A stretch of 64,000 bases of DNA from Cephalotrichum gorgonifer (Eukaryota; Ascomycota; Sordariomycetes; Microascales; Microascaceae). The notes under the pieces are model-generated. The model did not search any database and was not told the origin of the DNA. It saw only the letters and a program-made list of their open reading frames with translations. The stretch spans positions 808,954 through 872,953 of the forward strand of contig ONZQ02000001.1 in assembly GCA_900312665.1 (NCBI GenBank), written 5' to 3'. A program made the position numbers and the translations under genes. Of this stretch, positions 23,210 through 33,665 are shown in pieces. Numbering within the stretch: the stretch's first letter is position 1; each line of letters starts with the position of its first letter.

Positions 23210-23859
23210 CTGTGTTTTGACTGGTAGCCGTTATGGGAAGATCGATCTGTCTGCTTCATGTTTGTTCCCTGGTTCCAGGAGCTGACCCATAGACCAGCGA
23301 CGGGCTCGAGTATATATATCATTTGAGAGTCTATGTCATATGCTAGTCTCTGGGCACTTTATTATGCACAACAACCGGGCTTCGTCCTTTCAACATTTCA
23401 TTTCTTCTACGGTTGACGAAAGTATTAGCTCTCCTTTCTTATCCCTTACAGCCCCATGTTCAACACAGCCACCCATTTTGTCTTTGTGGCCTCGAACAGA
23501 ATAGTGAGTGGTTTTGTCAGGCCTCCATTGAGGTCTCGTTTGACCCCGTTTGGGGGAGGAACAAAGAAGAGCACCATGTCTGGTTGGAATATTGTTTACT
23601 CGCTTCAACAAAGGCTCTATCACCTACTTGGGCGACCCCGGGCATATAAAGTAGAGGAACCCGGCACTCGCAGGTGCCTACCAAAGACTATATAAATAGG
23701 ACCAGCTCGTTGGTTCCGCTTCTACGGGCATTGATATCGTCACTTGAGTATACTGTCGACTGATCCTCTCCGGAGCCGACATTCCCCGGGGAGAGGAAAT
23801 AGCTCTAGTTACAAGGCACGCTCCAACCTCCCCATTCTTACCCTAGATACTCGACCAAG
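23210..23859. other. Intergenic between two divergent broken genes
   Basis: AT-rich spacer with no gene. It includes ATATATAT near 23313 and, at the right end, TATATAAATA (23689-23698), about 160 bp before the ATG at 23860. Confidence 0.5.
23689..23698 (+). promoter_or_regulatory. TATA-like element upstream of the ATG at 23860
   Basis: TATATAAATA sits about 160 bp before an ATG in good context (CAAGATGG). It suggests that the damaged gene downstream once had, or still has, a promoter. Confidence 0.35.
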
Positions 23860-24803
23860 ATGGATGTATTTTCTAGGTGGAAGAAGGGCAGGAAAGCGGT
23901 AAAGGCGCCCATGGCACGGGGAAGGGTTATCGGTCCCGCGAGCACGCGCTGGAGAACCTCTTGGTGCTAACAAGGGAGGCTGGGGACAAGACTAGGCGGC
24001 AGTCTAGACGGAAGCCTACCGGCCGAGACCGTAAGCTCGGACGGATCGACGGCATGGCGGGGAAGGGGAATATTGCAGGGACCTTCCATGAGCCGCGCAC
24101 GTCGCCGCGGCAGCCGCCGACGACGAGTCACTGCTACATTAGGTTCGGGTGACAAGAGGACCACTTCAAGGCCGATGTATCAACAGGTAGAGGCCGGGAT
24201 GCTGGCGAGTGGTATCGGTCACCATCAGTCGATCGGTGGCTTCAATGCCAAGCGACAAGCGGCGTCCCGAGAGGCGTTTCGAGGCGCCCGACGCCTCGCC
24301 CGTCAGTCCTAGACAGGAGGGAGTTTCCCGGCCGGGTTCCAATAGTCACAATCGGTGCTCTAGGAACGGGAGTGCTGAGGCACGCCCTGCTGAACGATCT
24401 CACAGTGGCGGAGCTCGATGAGGCCCTCGAGGCTGGGGTACTCATCTACAGGGATGAGCTGAAATATGACCCGGACGACGTCAAGATCAGCCTTCTCTAC
24501 CAGCTGTATCATTCTGGAAGAGCTGTGTTACACCCGGGCTACGACGGCGCGGACGTGGACCTTACTTCTCCCTGGGGAAATGCCCGTGACCTTGGAGGTG
24601 ATTGGGGCTTGGCATGTCCAGGGGAGTCAGATATTGGCTCTGAGCTAGACTTTGATGTCGAGCTAGACCGGAGGGCGCGAACTCCGAGCGAGGGGAATGT
24701 AGGGAAATACGGAGGTCTTCTGCCGCTATGGTCCCCGTTGTGGAAGCGTCGTGAATCCTGGCTAGCTAAGAGACCTTCTGCTAGGGCAGAGATCTGTCGG
24801 TGA
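23860..24803 (+). pseudogene. Hypothetical gene, frame-disrupted or with unresolved introns
   Basis: Family not recognised. The ATG at 23860 reads MDVFSRWKKGRKA and then loses the frame. A second frame holds YRSREHALENLLVLTREAGD and ends at TGA 24150-24152. The same frame resumes and, from about 24330, reads VPIVTIGALGTGVLRHALLN, ELDEALEAGVLIYRDELKYD and KISLLYQLYHSGRAVLHPG. It ends at 24803. That last 150-residue block has good codon structure and looks like the real C-terminus. An intron at 23899-23978 (GTAAAG, branch GCTAAC, acceptor GAG) would repair the first break, but no simple intron repairs the others. Decay by a few substitutions or indels is the simplest reading. A multi-exon gene is the alternative. 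Confidence 0.4.
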
Positions 24804-25623
24804 TTTGCCATTCTATAAACACAATCGTTGTTTGGTGGAATGTAGTCTTTTGTGGAAGGGCTCTGCATTTTGACGCGATTCGAGAGCTTGATATGGTATT
24901 GAATGCGCATTATCTGCGGCGTTGGGAGTGCAGAGAAAGGCCACCGCGCTCTTCTGTTTCCTCCCGTATATTTCACTTACAACCGACGATACGTTTCATC
25001 AAATGTCGGTGATCTTCACATTTTCCTTGCTGCACCGAGGAAAGTATGGAGGTGGTCCTGCCTTTGTGTACTTGAGCTACTCCAGTCAAGACCTTGGTAA
25101 GGTGAAGACAAGGACAGGGAATGGGTAGCCAGAAGTAAAAAGGGAATTTTCTGCTACCCCCGACTTACACTTGAGTCGCGCTGAAAACATCCAGGTCATG
25201 AAATTACCTGTACAAGTGATCTACAAGCTGGAAGCTGTGCTGGGGTGGCTTGCTTGGCGTGCCTGCATGGAGACGTCAAGCACAGACATGAACTTGGCTG
25301 AATATCATCCCGAAATTTAGCCGGGGCCGCCCAGATCTTTGTCCCATGATTAAAGTGGAGAGCTCTGTCAGCTGTCATTCAGTCCATGACCAGGCAACCG
25401 CTCACCACCTCACCTCCTTTCCTTCTCTCTCTATCGCCAAGCTGAGGCTTGTCATCATCTTCACACTCAATACATATTCAAGGATGCACTGAATACTCGC
25501 GTTCCGCCCTTTGTGGGCTCCTCAACCACGAGGAACACCTTCTCCTGTACTGGTCCTGCTCCCTGACGGCTTGGCCCTCTCGAGAAGTTCCTAACAAAAC
25601 TCCGGAGGTCACCGGCGTCAGCT

Positions 25624-25911
25624 CCTAGGGTGCCAAAACACCCTGCGCGATGGCGCCATCACGCCGCGATCCGTTTTGAAGCTCCTTCCCTTGAAATGGG
25701 GAAAGGGAGTCCGCGAAGAAAAGAAGCTCCGTTGGTAAGCTTAACTCTATCCCTAAAGCCAAGTGTTCCCACTAACACTGGTGTAGCACCTGTAGCTACC
25801 AAACAACGCCAGAGTCGCTCGATCAAGCTCCCCCGTCAACATCCCCTAGGAGAACAGCGGCTACTTGCACGCGGGAAGGAAAACCTGCGGCAAGCTCTTA
25901 GTTCCGGCATA
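25624..25911 (+). pseudogene. Possible two-exon relic around a strong intron signature
   Basis: A well-formed 52-nt intron lies at 25735-25786: donor GTAAGC, branch ACTAAC and acceptor GTGTAG. In one frame it joins LKLLPLKWGKGVREEKKLR to CTCSYQTTPESLDQAPPS and ends at TAG 25909-25911. The upstream exon may begin after CTAAC...GCGTCAG at 25623, but no start codon or earlier exon was found. No family is recognised. It could be the tail of a gene whose 5' part is lost, or chance. Confidence 0.2.
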
Positions 25912-26556
25912 TCCTCGGTCTAAGGGCTGAGCTCTTCGGGGGCCTAGCTGCTGCCTTGGGACCATGCCCATGCCACATGCTCGAGGGTTCAAGAGGACCA
26001 CGCCACTTTTGCATGTGGACAAACCTGCTGGAGGATGACGCGTTATCCTCGCCTTCGTCCTGGGCACGACGTAAAACTACCCGTAATGTCGCACAGTCCT
26101 CGGTTCCGGATGAGGCTGTGCGGACGACATTGACGGTCATGACACTGATGACGGACTTACGAGACATGCTATGTAGGTCGTCTACCGCTTCGAACAACGC
26201 GCCGTTCTTCACCCTGCTAACACAATCTCTCAGTGGTTTAGAGCCATAGATTTTCGGCCAAGTCGGAGCATTTGAGTGTTGGTCTGGGGTTCAGGACAAC
26301 TATGCGTCTTCACGAAAATGCGTCGGGTAGAAGGAACACATCTCTCACGAGTCTGCATTTTCACGACACAACGATGACGAATGAATGGACTATCGACACC
26401 AATGCGTCGGGCTTTTTTTTTTCGGATCTGAAAAGGTGCATTCATAGGTAGGCATCCCATCGTAGCATTTCCTCGCGAGAGATGACCCGCCTTGCTAACT
26501 AATTGGCTCAGAACGGCTGCGATGATTTTCTATCCACAGATCCCTTCCTCCGATAG

Positions 26557-26725
26557 TCCTGGGCACGACTTTAAAAGGCCTGGTTGACGGCCTGCCCGAC
26601 AGCGGCCGTCGTTGGAACTGCACGAGGTGTGCCAGGTCCATGAAGTAGTCCTCGGCACGACTTTAAACTGCCTGGACTGATGGCTTGCCCCGATGGCGGC
26701 TGTCCCTGGGACTGCACGGCTTGTG
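26557..26725. repeat. Two diverged direct copies of a ~92-bp unit, third fragment at 26057
   Basis: Copies begin at about 26557 and 26649 with TCCT(G/C)GGCACGACTTTAAA and continue through related sequence to GGAACTGCACG and GGGACTGCACG. A shorter related piece (GTCCTGGGCACGACGTAAAA) lies near 26057. Confidence 0.65.
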
Positions 26726-26802
26726 TGGTTTGCCCATAGCAAGTTGGCAACGTGTGCCGACGACAACGACCTCCCGACGGACTTCGTTGAAGACAGGTTG
26801 GC

Positions 26803-27065
26803 ATTGCGAGGGCGCAATGTCAACGACAGTGTGGCCCCGACGAGCTTTCACTGAAGACAAGTCGGCATTGCGAGAGCGCAATGCCGATAACGGTGTGGTC
26901 CTCCGTGGACACACTGCAGACAGCTGGTATTGCGAGAGCGCAATGCTGAGAACAGTGCGGTCCTCCGTGGACCCGCTGAAGACAATTGCTATTGCGAGAG
27001 CGCAATGCTGAGAACAGTGCGGTCCTCCGACCCGCTGACGACAACTGGTATTGCGAGAGCGCAAC
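26803..27065. repeat. Minisatellite of ~60-bp units, each with a perfect hairpin
   Basis: Five units carry the palindrome ATTGCG-AGAG-CGCAAT at about 26803 (AGGG loop), 26867, 26929, 26991 and 27050 (last base changed). Spacings are 64, 62, 62 and 59 bp. Between hairpins the units share GAGAACAGTGCGGTCCTCCG and CCGCTGAAGACAA. The middle copies are most alike. Open frames cross the array on both strands, but changing unit length breaks any constant peptide period, so a coding role is unlikely. Confidence 0.85.
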
Positions 27066-27354
27066 TACCTAGGACGGTGCAGCTTCAAAGGCTGTACCGG
27101 TGAAATAGTTTCCTGCCCCTCATTGGAAACGACAACCAGGGGCCACTGTCGAACCAATGGTCAGAGCAAGACACTGACTCCCACAATTTCGGAGTCAAGC
27201 TCAGAGGCAGGCGGCATTCCTGGTGAAGCCCCCCCAAGGCGTGGTGGGTGCGAATTCGCGGTGCTAAAACCGGACGGGTGTTAAATGCGCAAAGGGCTGT
27301 CGTGGATTCGCAGCTATATTTGCTCACCTGTTAGCGGGAAGTGGTAAACCTAGA

Positions 27355-27408
27355 CCCGTTCCCCATCGGGGGAGCAGGTTCGGTGGACCCACGAACTCCC
27401 TGAACGGG
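27355..27408. other. Compact three-way inverted-repeat cluster
   Basis: An outer stem CCCGTTC (27355-27361) / GAACGGG (27402-27408) encloses two smaller hairpins: CCCC-atc-GGGG just inside the left arm, and GTTCG (27378-27382) / CGAAC (27392-27396). The folded form would be a 54-nt three-way junction. It matches no RNA family known to me. Confidence 0.35.
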
Positions 27409-28049
27409 GCTCTTTCTGAAGGAGATAAGCGCGATAGTAAGGGCAAGACCACCTTTCCGAACTACCAAGGATCAAGTCAAGTCCAAAAACATCCTTTGTG
27501 TGGTGGTATCGCTACTTTGCTCCGGAGCCAGCGTCTCGGACTAGGCCGAGGAGGTCCCCGGCATGTCTATCCACCAACAGATCTCCCCTCCAGACCACCT
27601 TCGGACTGCCGATGTCCCGATGTCCGTTTAAGCGGCTGTTACCTACAGCACGCTCGTGGTTTTGGTGGTGGTGCAGCATGGCATGCCAGAACGTTCAGGG
27701 TTGGGAAGTGGCTCTAGTAGCCGATTTGAGCTGGGCTGGTCGCGTCTCCTGGGGGCGGTCGACGCGTACATGTCGTCGCCGTGGCCCCAAAGCTCTCACC
27801 GGATTTCGCACAGTTGGCCTTGGGCATGGGCTTCGAGAGATTCGGGTTTCTCACTTCGCTAAGTGGGACTACCTGGAGAAAGGACTGGCTCTTACTTGCC
27901 GGGTGTGGGGAAAGACTACCCTGGGCAATCCCGTATCTTGAGTTGCAGCTTGGAGGGAAGTACGGTTCCCCACCTGATGGGCGGGAACCGGATGAAACTC
28001 AGAGCGTGCAGCTTGTACGTGCCCCCTCCCGGCAGGCAAGAGACAGAAG

Positions 28050-28210
28050 ACACACATGGACACATATAGAAGCAATGGACATAAAGGACACAAAGGACAT
28101 CAAGTACACATACGACACCATGGGGCATCAGGGATACCGGAGACATCGGGAGTACTAGGGATAACAGGGATGCCAAGGATACCAGAGACATCGGGGGAAC
28201 CAGGCATGCC
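28050..28210. repeat. Degenerate short-period array
   Basis: Imperfect repeats of about 9-12 bp: GGACATAAAGGACACAAAGGACAT, then variants of GGGATACCGGAGACATCGGG and AGGGATAACAGGGATGCC. The motif GAGACATCGGG occurs twice. No coding role is apparent. Confidence 0.6.
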
Positions 28211-28480
28211 AGGGTCCAAGTAGGAAAAAAAAAAGAAAAAAGGACCAGGGGGATAACTAGGTGGGGGGTTTTGTGTCCAGGGAGATGCCGTTGCGATTCT
28301 TTACAGTTTAGTTTAGTCGGATACTCTCGAAATTCAAGCCCAGTCATGTCCCCAAACCTGCTGCTCTCTCCTTCCTACGTGTGACATCGTCTATCTTGAG
28401 ATTGAATGTATTAATCATTTCGGGTTTCTAGTTCGTATATCCAAGAGGATCTTATCTACCCAAGCCAGCAAAGCAGACTC

Positions 28481-30989
28481 TCAGCGCACAAAGACTGGGT
28501 CGCCAACGCTAACCCAGGGTGTCGTCGCCTCCTCCGATTCAAGACAGACGTGGACCCCGAAAGGGACCTTGCCGTCCACCCTCCTCGTCCTCGCCAGCGT
28601 GACGAACGGCTCTTCGCCCCGGACGCCGGTATCTTGGTCCACGCAAACCATCTGGCACCTGAAGCACTTTCCCATGACGCGGAACACCCCGGTGTCGGAG
28701 GAGCCGACAGTGAGCCCCTGCCAGGACTCCTCGGAGTAGGCGGGAAGGGCCTCGGATCCGTCCACGGGCCCGACGACGAGGTTGGGTCGGAACTGGGTTG
28801 GCGGGACGCGTTGGGACGTGGATGGGGACAGTGATTCATTGAGGTAGTCGACGCTAGGGGTGTGGACGAGAAGGATCGGGCTCTCGTTCGCGAGGAGGAG
28901 GGGGGCCGAGTGCTCGGAGTCGGATTCGGGCGGTGTGGGTGGGTGATCAGGGAAGCTACCTGGTATCTCGAGGGACGAGCCACCCCGAGGGGCGGAAATC
29001 TTGGGTGTTGGGGGTTTCGCGGAGCGTCTACTTCGCCCTCGGCCTCCGGCGGGGAAGCGGGCTAGGAAGCACGGAACGCCGAGGATCGAGGAGAAGAAGT
29101 TGGTGGTTTCGGGAGAGGTGTAGGTTTGCGCAGTAATGGCGTCGCCACAGACGCGAGAGGCCATGTCGCGGAAGAGGCTGTCATCGTCAAGGTTTGGGTT
29201 CACGGATAGGGGGATGGTAATCTCCGCTGGTACGTCGGGGTGCTCTCCCCCTCGGTAGGATATCCGGAGGACGTCGTTGGGGAAATCGATTTCTGGTTTT
29301 ATGAGGGCCATTTTCGGGTACCGTTTTTGACCGAGAGCCTGGCCCGATCCTTGGTGAACGAGGCACCACTCCCTGTCCCAGGCCAATCCCTCGCGTTTGA
29401 CTCGCCAGCGTGAGCCGACGGGGATGTGGAAGCCTCCGCAGCTTTTTATGGGATATACGATAACACTCTTCACCTCTAGTTGAGTAGGTTGTTCCGTCGC
29501 AGTAGGGTGGAACGTCGTCGGTGATGTTGGGGTGCCCTCCTGGTAGAACTCCGAAATGAACTGTATGAAGCGATCAACATCGGACTTGATACTCATTGCT
29601 CCAAGGCTTGCGCGGATCACCCCCGTAGGCCTCCCAGCAACGAGATCATGAAGGCTGCCACACCGGACACCGGAGGCGAAATTTCTCCTGATGTCCTTCG
29701 GGGTGAGGTCCAGGGCCGATGCTACGCCACCTGGACAGCACACGCCTCCTGTGCGAATGTGGATCTTCTTCAAGCCCGCCAGCTTCTCCAACTCGGCCGT
29801 GCTTATCCACTCCCCCATGCTGCTCTGTAGGTTGAAGGCGACGACTGGACCAACCCCAAGGGGGTCCTCAGAAATTCGAGCTTTCGAATACATAACACAA
29901 ACGGGACGTCCATTATAGTGGCGGAGAGATGATAGTCCGGCGTATAGGATATCCCGAAGGTACGACGTGTGTGACGAGACCCTGGACATGGATCCGAACT
30001 GTTGGTGGTAAACATTAAGTGCGGAATCCAGGGCGAGTATGCTATGAACGGGTAAGGTGCCATCCTCCAACTGGTCGTGGAGAAACTGCTGTTTGCGGAC
30101 ATGGCACGGGTCTTCTTCGCAGATAACCATGTCGACAGTGCCGCCACCGAAATACCTGCGGTTCTGAAATATGGGCTCTGCCGAGCGGCGTACAAGCAAC
30201 GCTCCTAGGTCCGGGAAACCAAATATCTTGTACAAGCTCAGCGCCACGAAATCGGGTGGAGACTCCATGCCACTGAGGTCTAGCGGGGACGTGGCAGCGT
30301 ATGAAGCGGCGTCCAGTAGGACATATGGCTCACTTGACCCGCTGCGCTGCGCGGATTCCCTCAGACGGCTCGTCCAGGATAAAGGGTACCGTTGCCCATT
30401 CATGTGCGACTGAGCTGTGTAAGAGAATAGAAGAGGCCGGGTGTCAATTCCTTGATCCGATACGAACGGCGTTACCCCCTGGATCCAAGCTTCTACCATC
30501 GAGTCGCTGAGGCAGTAACTGGCCTTCGCCTCTTCCCTGATACCGACCAGGCTTGTGTGGGCGGACTGGTGGTAGGCGTAGGAAAAACCATCGGGTGCAG
30601 CCCTGAAAGCCTCAGTGACTAGCTTAATGGCGGCGGTGGCGTTGGCAACGAATACCAAATCGAACTCGGATGGGTCGGCTCCAAGGAAGGTAAGCAGCCG
30701 TAGCCGCGCATCCTCCACTCGAGACGACGACAGCTGCGATGATAGAGAAAGGGAGTGTGGGTTTCCCAGTAAGTTTGTCATCATGTCTTGTGCGAATCTC
30801 TCCATGAGAGATTTCGAGTAGAGAGTTGTTCCGGCATGGTCAAGATAGAGGGAATCTGAAGGTGTTAGTTGATAGGAGAGCAGAAGGCGGGGAAAGAGAA
30901 CTGGGGGAAGAGAAGAGACCCTTTAACATGGGGAATTCTTGGCCCCGAATGGATTCCACATCCCGGTTATAGCCCAGAGGACCCGCCAT
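28481..30989 (-). CDS. hxB: Molybdenum cofactor sulfurase
   Basis: Adds the terminal sulfur to the molybdenum cofactor of xanthine dehydrogenase-type enzymes, using cysteine. Exons 30989-30920 and 30855-28481 join through a split codon to 814 residues, close to Aspergillus HxB. The N-terminal half is a NifS-like PLP domain: NRDVESIRGQEFP, then LDHAGTTLYSKS just after the splice, then the PLP lysine in LSLYKIFGFPDLG (about K233). The sulfur-carrying region is HIRTGGVCCPGG (about C396/C397). The C-terminal half is a MOSC domain starting VKSVIVYPIKSCGGF, with GLAWDREWCLVHQGSGQ and, near the end, GKCFRCQMVCVDQDTG. The position usually filled by Asn after the catalytic Cys is Cys here. The gene diverges from CDC6. 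Confidence 0.95.
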
Positions 30990-31798
30990 CGCCACAATAG
31001 ACGAAAGGTAAGGAATTACGGAGAGGCTTTTCTATACATGGAGATATATAGAGATAACCTCTCTCGACAGCGTATCTTACACTTAGCTGATGTACTTTAT
31101 AGAGAGGATGTAGGACCGAGATTGGGACCAGTTCTAGAGATGAATGATGCAATTGGCAAGTTGTGGACAATAGGAAAATCCTCGACGCTCAAAGGCACTC
31201 GAGCGGGTTGACAACTGATATGAACCAAGAGTCACGACTGTCTCTTTATCTCTATCCTCATGATATTCTAGTGTGGCGACGCCGGGGCGGCGGCCAACTC
31301 CGGTAGGTGGAGGTAGCCGACTGAAAGCGTCCCCACAATATTACTCTGGGTGCATGTACTGTATTCGTACTGTGCTCCCCAGACAAGGTCGCCTGGGTCG
31401 CCGCGAGGACCGAGATGGAAGTGGGGCAACGGTATTATTTCCTTGTGCAACGCGCCGCCACTTAAGCGCTGACAGGGGTTTAATTGCCTGGGACGCGTGG
31501 TGAGCCAGTCCGTGGCGGCCAACGCGTTCAACGCGATACTCCTTGGCCGGACCCACCACGCGGTACACGAGTTTTGTGCGCGAATCCCGATAAAGTACGG
31601 GTACCACCTCATCGCTCTCCCAAATGGACCTTCCCGCACCTTCAACGCACCTTCCTCTCCAAACTCACCAACTTCAATTCCACCTTCTCGACTTCGTTTT
31701 TTAGAAGATTGTTCTTTCCCACCAGTGCATAATTCTCAGTATATACAGCATCAACTTGTAATATCCCGGCATCGACGACCCACATCCACATCACCACG
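30990..31798. other. Bidirectional promoter region hxB / CDC6
   Basis: 809 bp between divergent start codons. No gene. The CDC6 side holds MluI cell-cycle boxes (listed separately). Sequence next to hxB is AT-richer. Confidence 0.6.
31493..31536. promoter_or_regulatory. Cluster of MluI cell-cycle boxes upstream of CDC6
   Basis: ACGCGT occurs at 31493-31498 and 31522-31527, followed by the near-match ACGCGA at 31531-31536. The cluster lies 260-310 bp before the CDC6 ATG. ACGCGT is the MBF site that drives G1/S genes, CDC6/cdc18 included, in yeasts. The use here is inferred. Confidence 0.55.
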
Positions 31799-33665
31799 AT
31801 GCCTCCCACCTCCCTAGGAAAGCGGACGAGGAAGGCCCCTGATGAAGGTACGCCCATCTGAGTTCCCCCTCGCCTTTGGCACGATCTTCCTGTTGTGAGG
31901 CAACTGCAGACTGACACTTGCCTCAGATTTCGTACCAGAGACTCCCCGAAAGCGGACGAGACAATCGACGGCTGCCTCTACCGCGAGCAAGGAGAACCAA
32001 GATCCGCTCGCCGACCTCGATGACTCCTGCCCTCCGACGAAGCCTTCTCCTCACCGGCGAGCAACCACATCCGCCATACCGCCTGTAACGCCCCAAACCC
32101 CACGATTCCGAGATGCGCTTGCTTCACCTTCGACACCGAGGCATGTGGTGATGTCAGTGGGCAAGCTGTTCCGGCGAGCAACACCACAGACTCCCCTATC
32201 GCCCTCCTCAGCTCCTACTATTTATCACTCAGCAAGGCAACTGTTCGCTCGTGGCGGAGAACCGGGCCAATTGGTCGGTAGGGAGGATGAACGTGAACAG
32301 CTTGAGTCCTTTATTGGACGCCTGGGATCGACAAACCCGAACGGTTGCCTCTATGTCAGCGGGCCTCCTGGCACAGGAAAGAGCGCCATGGTCCAGGAGA
32401 CGACAAAGAAAGGGGCTGGCCAGCCTGGAGTACAGTACACGTATATCAACTGCATGAGTATCAAGTCCTCCAAAGACTTGTACCTCACTCTTCTGGAGGG
32501 GCTGAGCAGCGACGGATCGAGAGCCACCGAGGCCGACGCAATGGCAACACTCCAAAACATATTCCTTCCGAAGACGAAAAAGAAGTCAGCGCCAGCCTAT
32601 CTTGTGGTTCTCGACGAGATCGACCACATTCTGACTATGGGCTTGGAGAGTCTCTACCGCATGTTCGAGTGGTCTCTACAAAAGTCATCACGCCTGGCCC
32701 TCATTGGCATTGCCAACGCCCTCGACCTCACAGACCGATTCTTGCCGAGGCTCAAGGCGAAGAATATGAAGCCCGACTTGTTACCATTCCTCCCATACAC
32801 GGCCCCCCAAATCAAGAACGTCATCCTCACTCGGCTCAAGACACTCATGCCGGCGACTACGGAGCAGTCCAGCTACGTTCCATTCATTCATCCCGCTGCC
32901 GTAGAACTATGTTCCCGCAAGATTGCCACCCAAACTGGCGACTTGCGCAAGGCCTTTGAGGTTTGCCGCCGCGCCCTTGACTTAATCGAGAGCGAGACGA
33001 AGAGCGGGTTCGAGCTTGAGGCGAGGGAACAGATGCTTCTAGCGACGCCATCACGGAAGCCCCTAGGGGAGACGGTTAATGGATCAAGCGTGCCAAGTCG
33101 ACAGCGAAATGTAGCCCAACTAGTGGCTAATTCATTCGAGTCGTTGACTGCGGAGACGGCCCCACGTGCCACCATCTCGCACCTGAACCGCGTCACATCG
33201 GCAGCGTTCAGCAACGGGACGAACCAGCGACTGAAGACGCTGAACCTGCAACAGAAGGCAGCCCTCTGCGCCCTGGTAGCCTTTGAGAAGCGGAATAGGG
33301 CGGGCCTGGCGGCTGCCTGCCCACCCACTCCGTCAAAGACGAAGACGCTTGCGCCGACAGTCAAGATGCTCTTCGATACGTACTGCCGACTCTGCAAGAC
33401 CGAGGCCCTCCTGCACCCGCTGTCAAGCTCCGAGTTCCGCGAGGTTGTCGGGAGCCTGGAGACACTCGGTCTCATCACGCCTGTGGATGGCAAGACGGGG
33501 GCCCTGGTGATGAAGCAGACGCCTAGCAAGAGGGGCCGCTGGGTTGGGTCGGCAGATGATAAGCGTGTCGCCAGCTGTGTTTCAGAGAATGAGGTTGAGC
33601 AGGCGACTGATGGCCTCGGGGGGGATATTCTGAAGAGTATTCTTAGTGGAGATGTTTTGGACTAG
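31799..33665 (+). CDS. CDC6: Cdc6/Cdc18 replication licensing ATPase
   Basis: Loads the MCM helicase with ORC at replication origins. Exons 31799-31847 and 31927-33665 join through a split codon to 595 residues. The N-terminus is disordered and rich in CDK sites: ETPRKR and SPHRR, then TPRFR and STPRH. This is typical of Cdc6, whose turnover and localisation are set by CDK. The AAA+ ATPase follows, with Walker A GPPGTGKS at 162-169 and Walker B LDEID (DEID 246-249). Then come sensor-type sequence (IGIANALDLTDRFLPRL) and a C-terminal winged-helix region (LSSSEFREVVGSLETLGLIT). Orc1 is less likely, because there is no BAH domain and the size fits Cdc6. MluI boxes upstream fit G1/S expression. 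Confidence 0.93.

Larger units (their letters stand above)
24804..28480. other. Gene-poor zone with repeats and gene relics
   Basis: About 3.7 kb without a supportable intact gene. It holds a possible relic exon pair with an intron-like break (25624-25911), three copies of a short dispersed repeat (26057, 26557 and 26649), a hairpin-bearing minisatellite (26803-27065), a compact inverted-repeat cluster (27355-27408) and a degenerate short-period array (28050-28210). No transposase, reverse transcriptase or integrase motif was seen in any frame. Confidence 0.6.

Noticed and set aside
26663..27064. 133-codon minus-strand frame across the minisatellite with repeated ALSQCQ/ALRSRN-like peptides
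   Set aside because: The peptide repetition only mirrors the DNA repeat. Unit lengths of 59-64 bp are not multiples of three, so the period is not kept.
27355..27408. Possible tRNA or snRNA
   Set aside because: The structure is too short for a tRNA and lacks Sm sites or box motifs. It is kept only as an unexplained inverted-repeat cluster.
24804..28480. Search for transposon proteins in the gene-poor zone
   Set aside because: No reverse transcriptase, RNase H, integrase, DDE or helitron motif was recognised in any frame, and no long terminal repeats were seen, so no mobile element is claimed.
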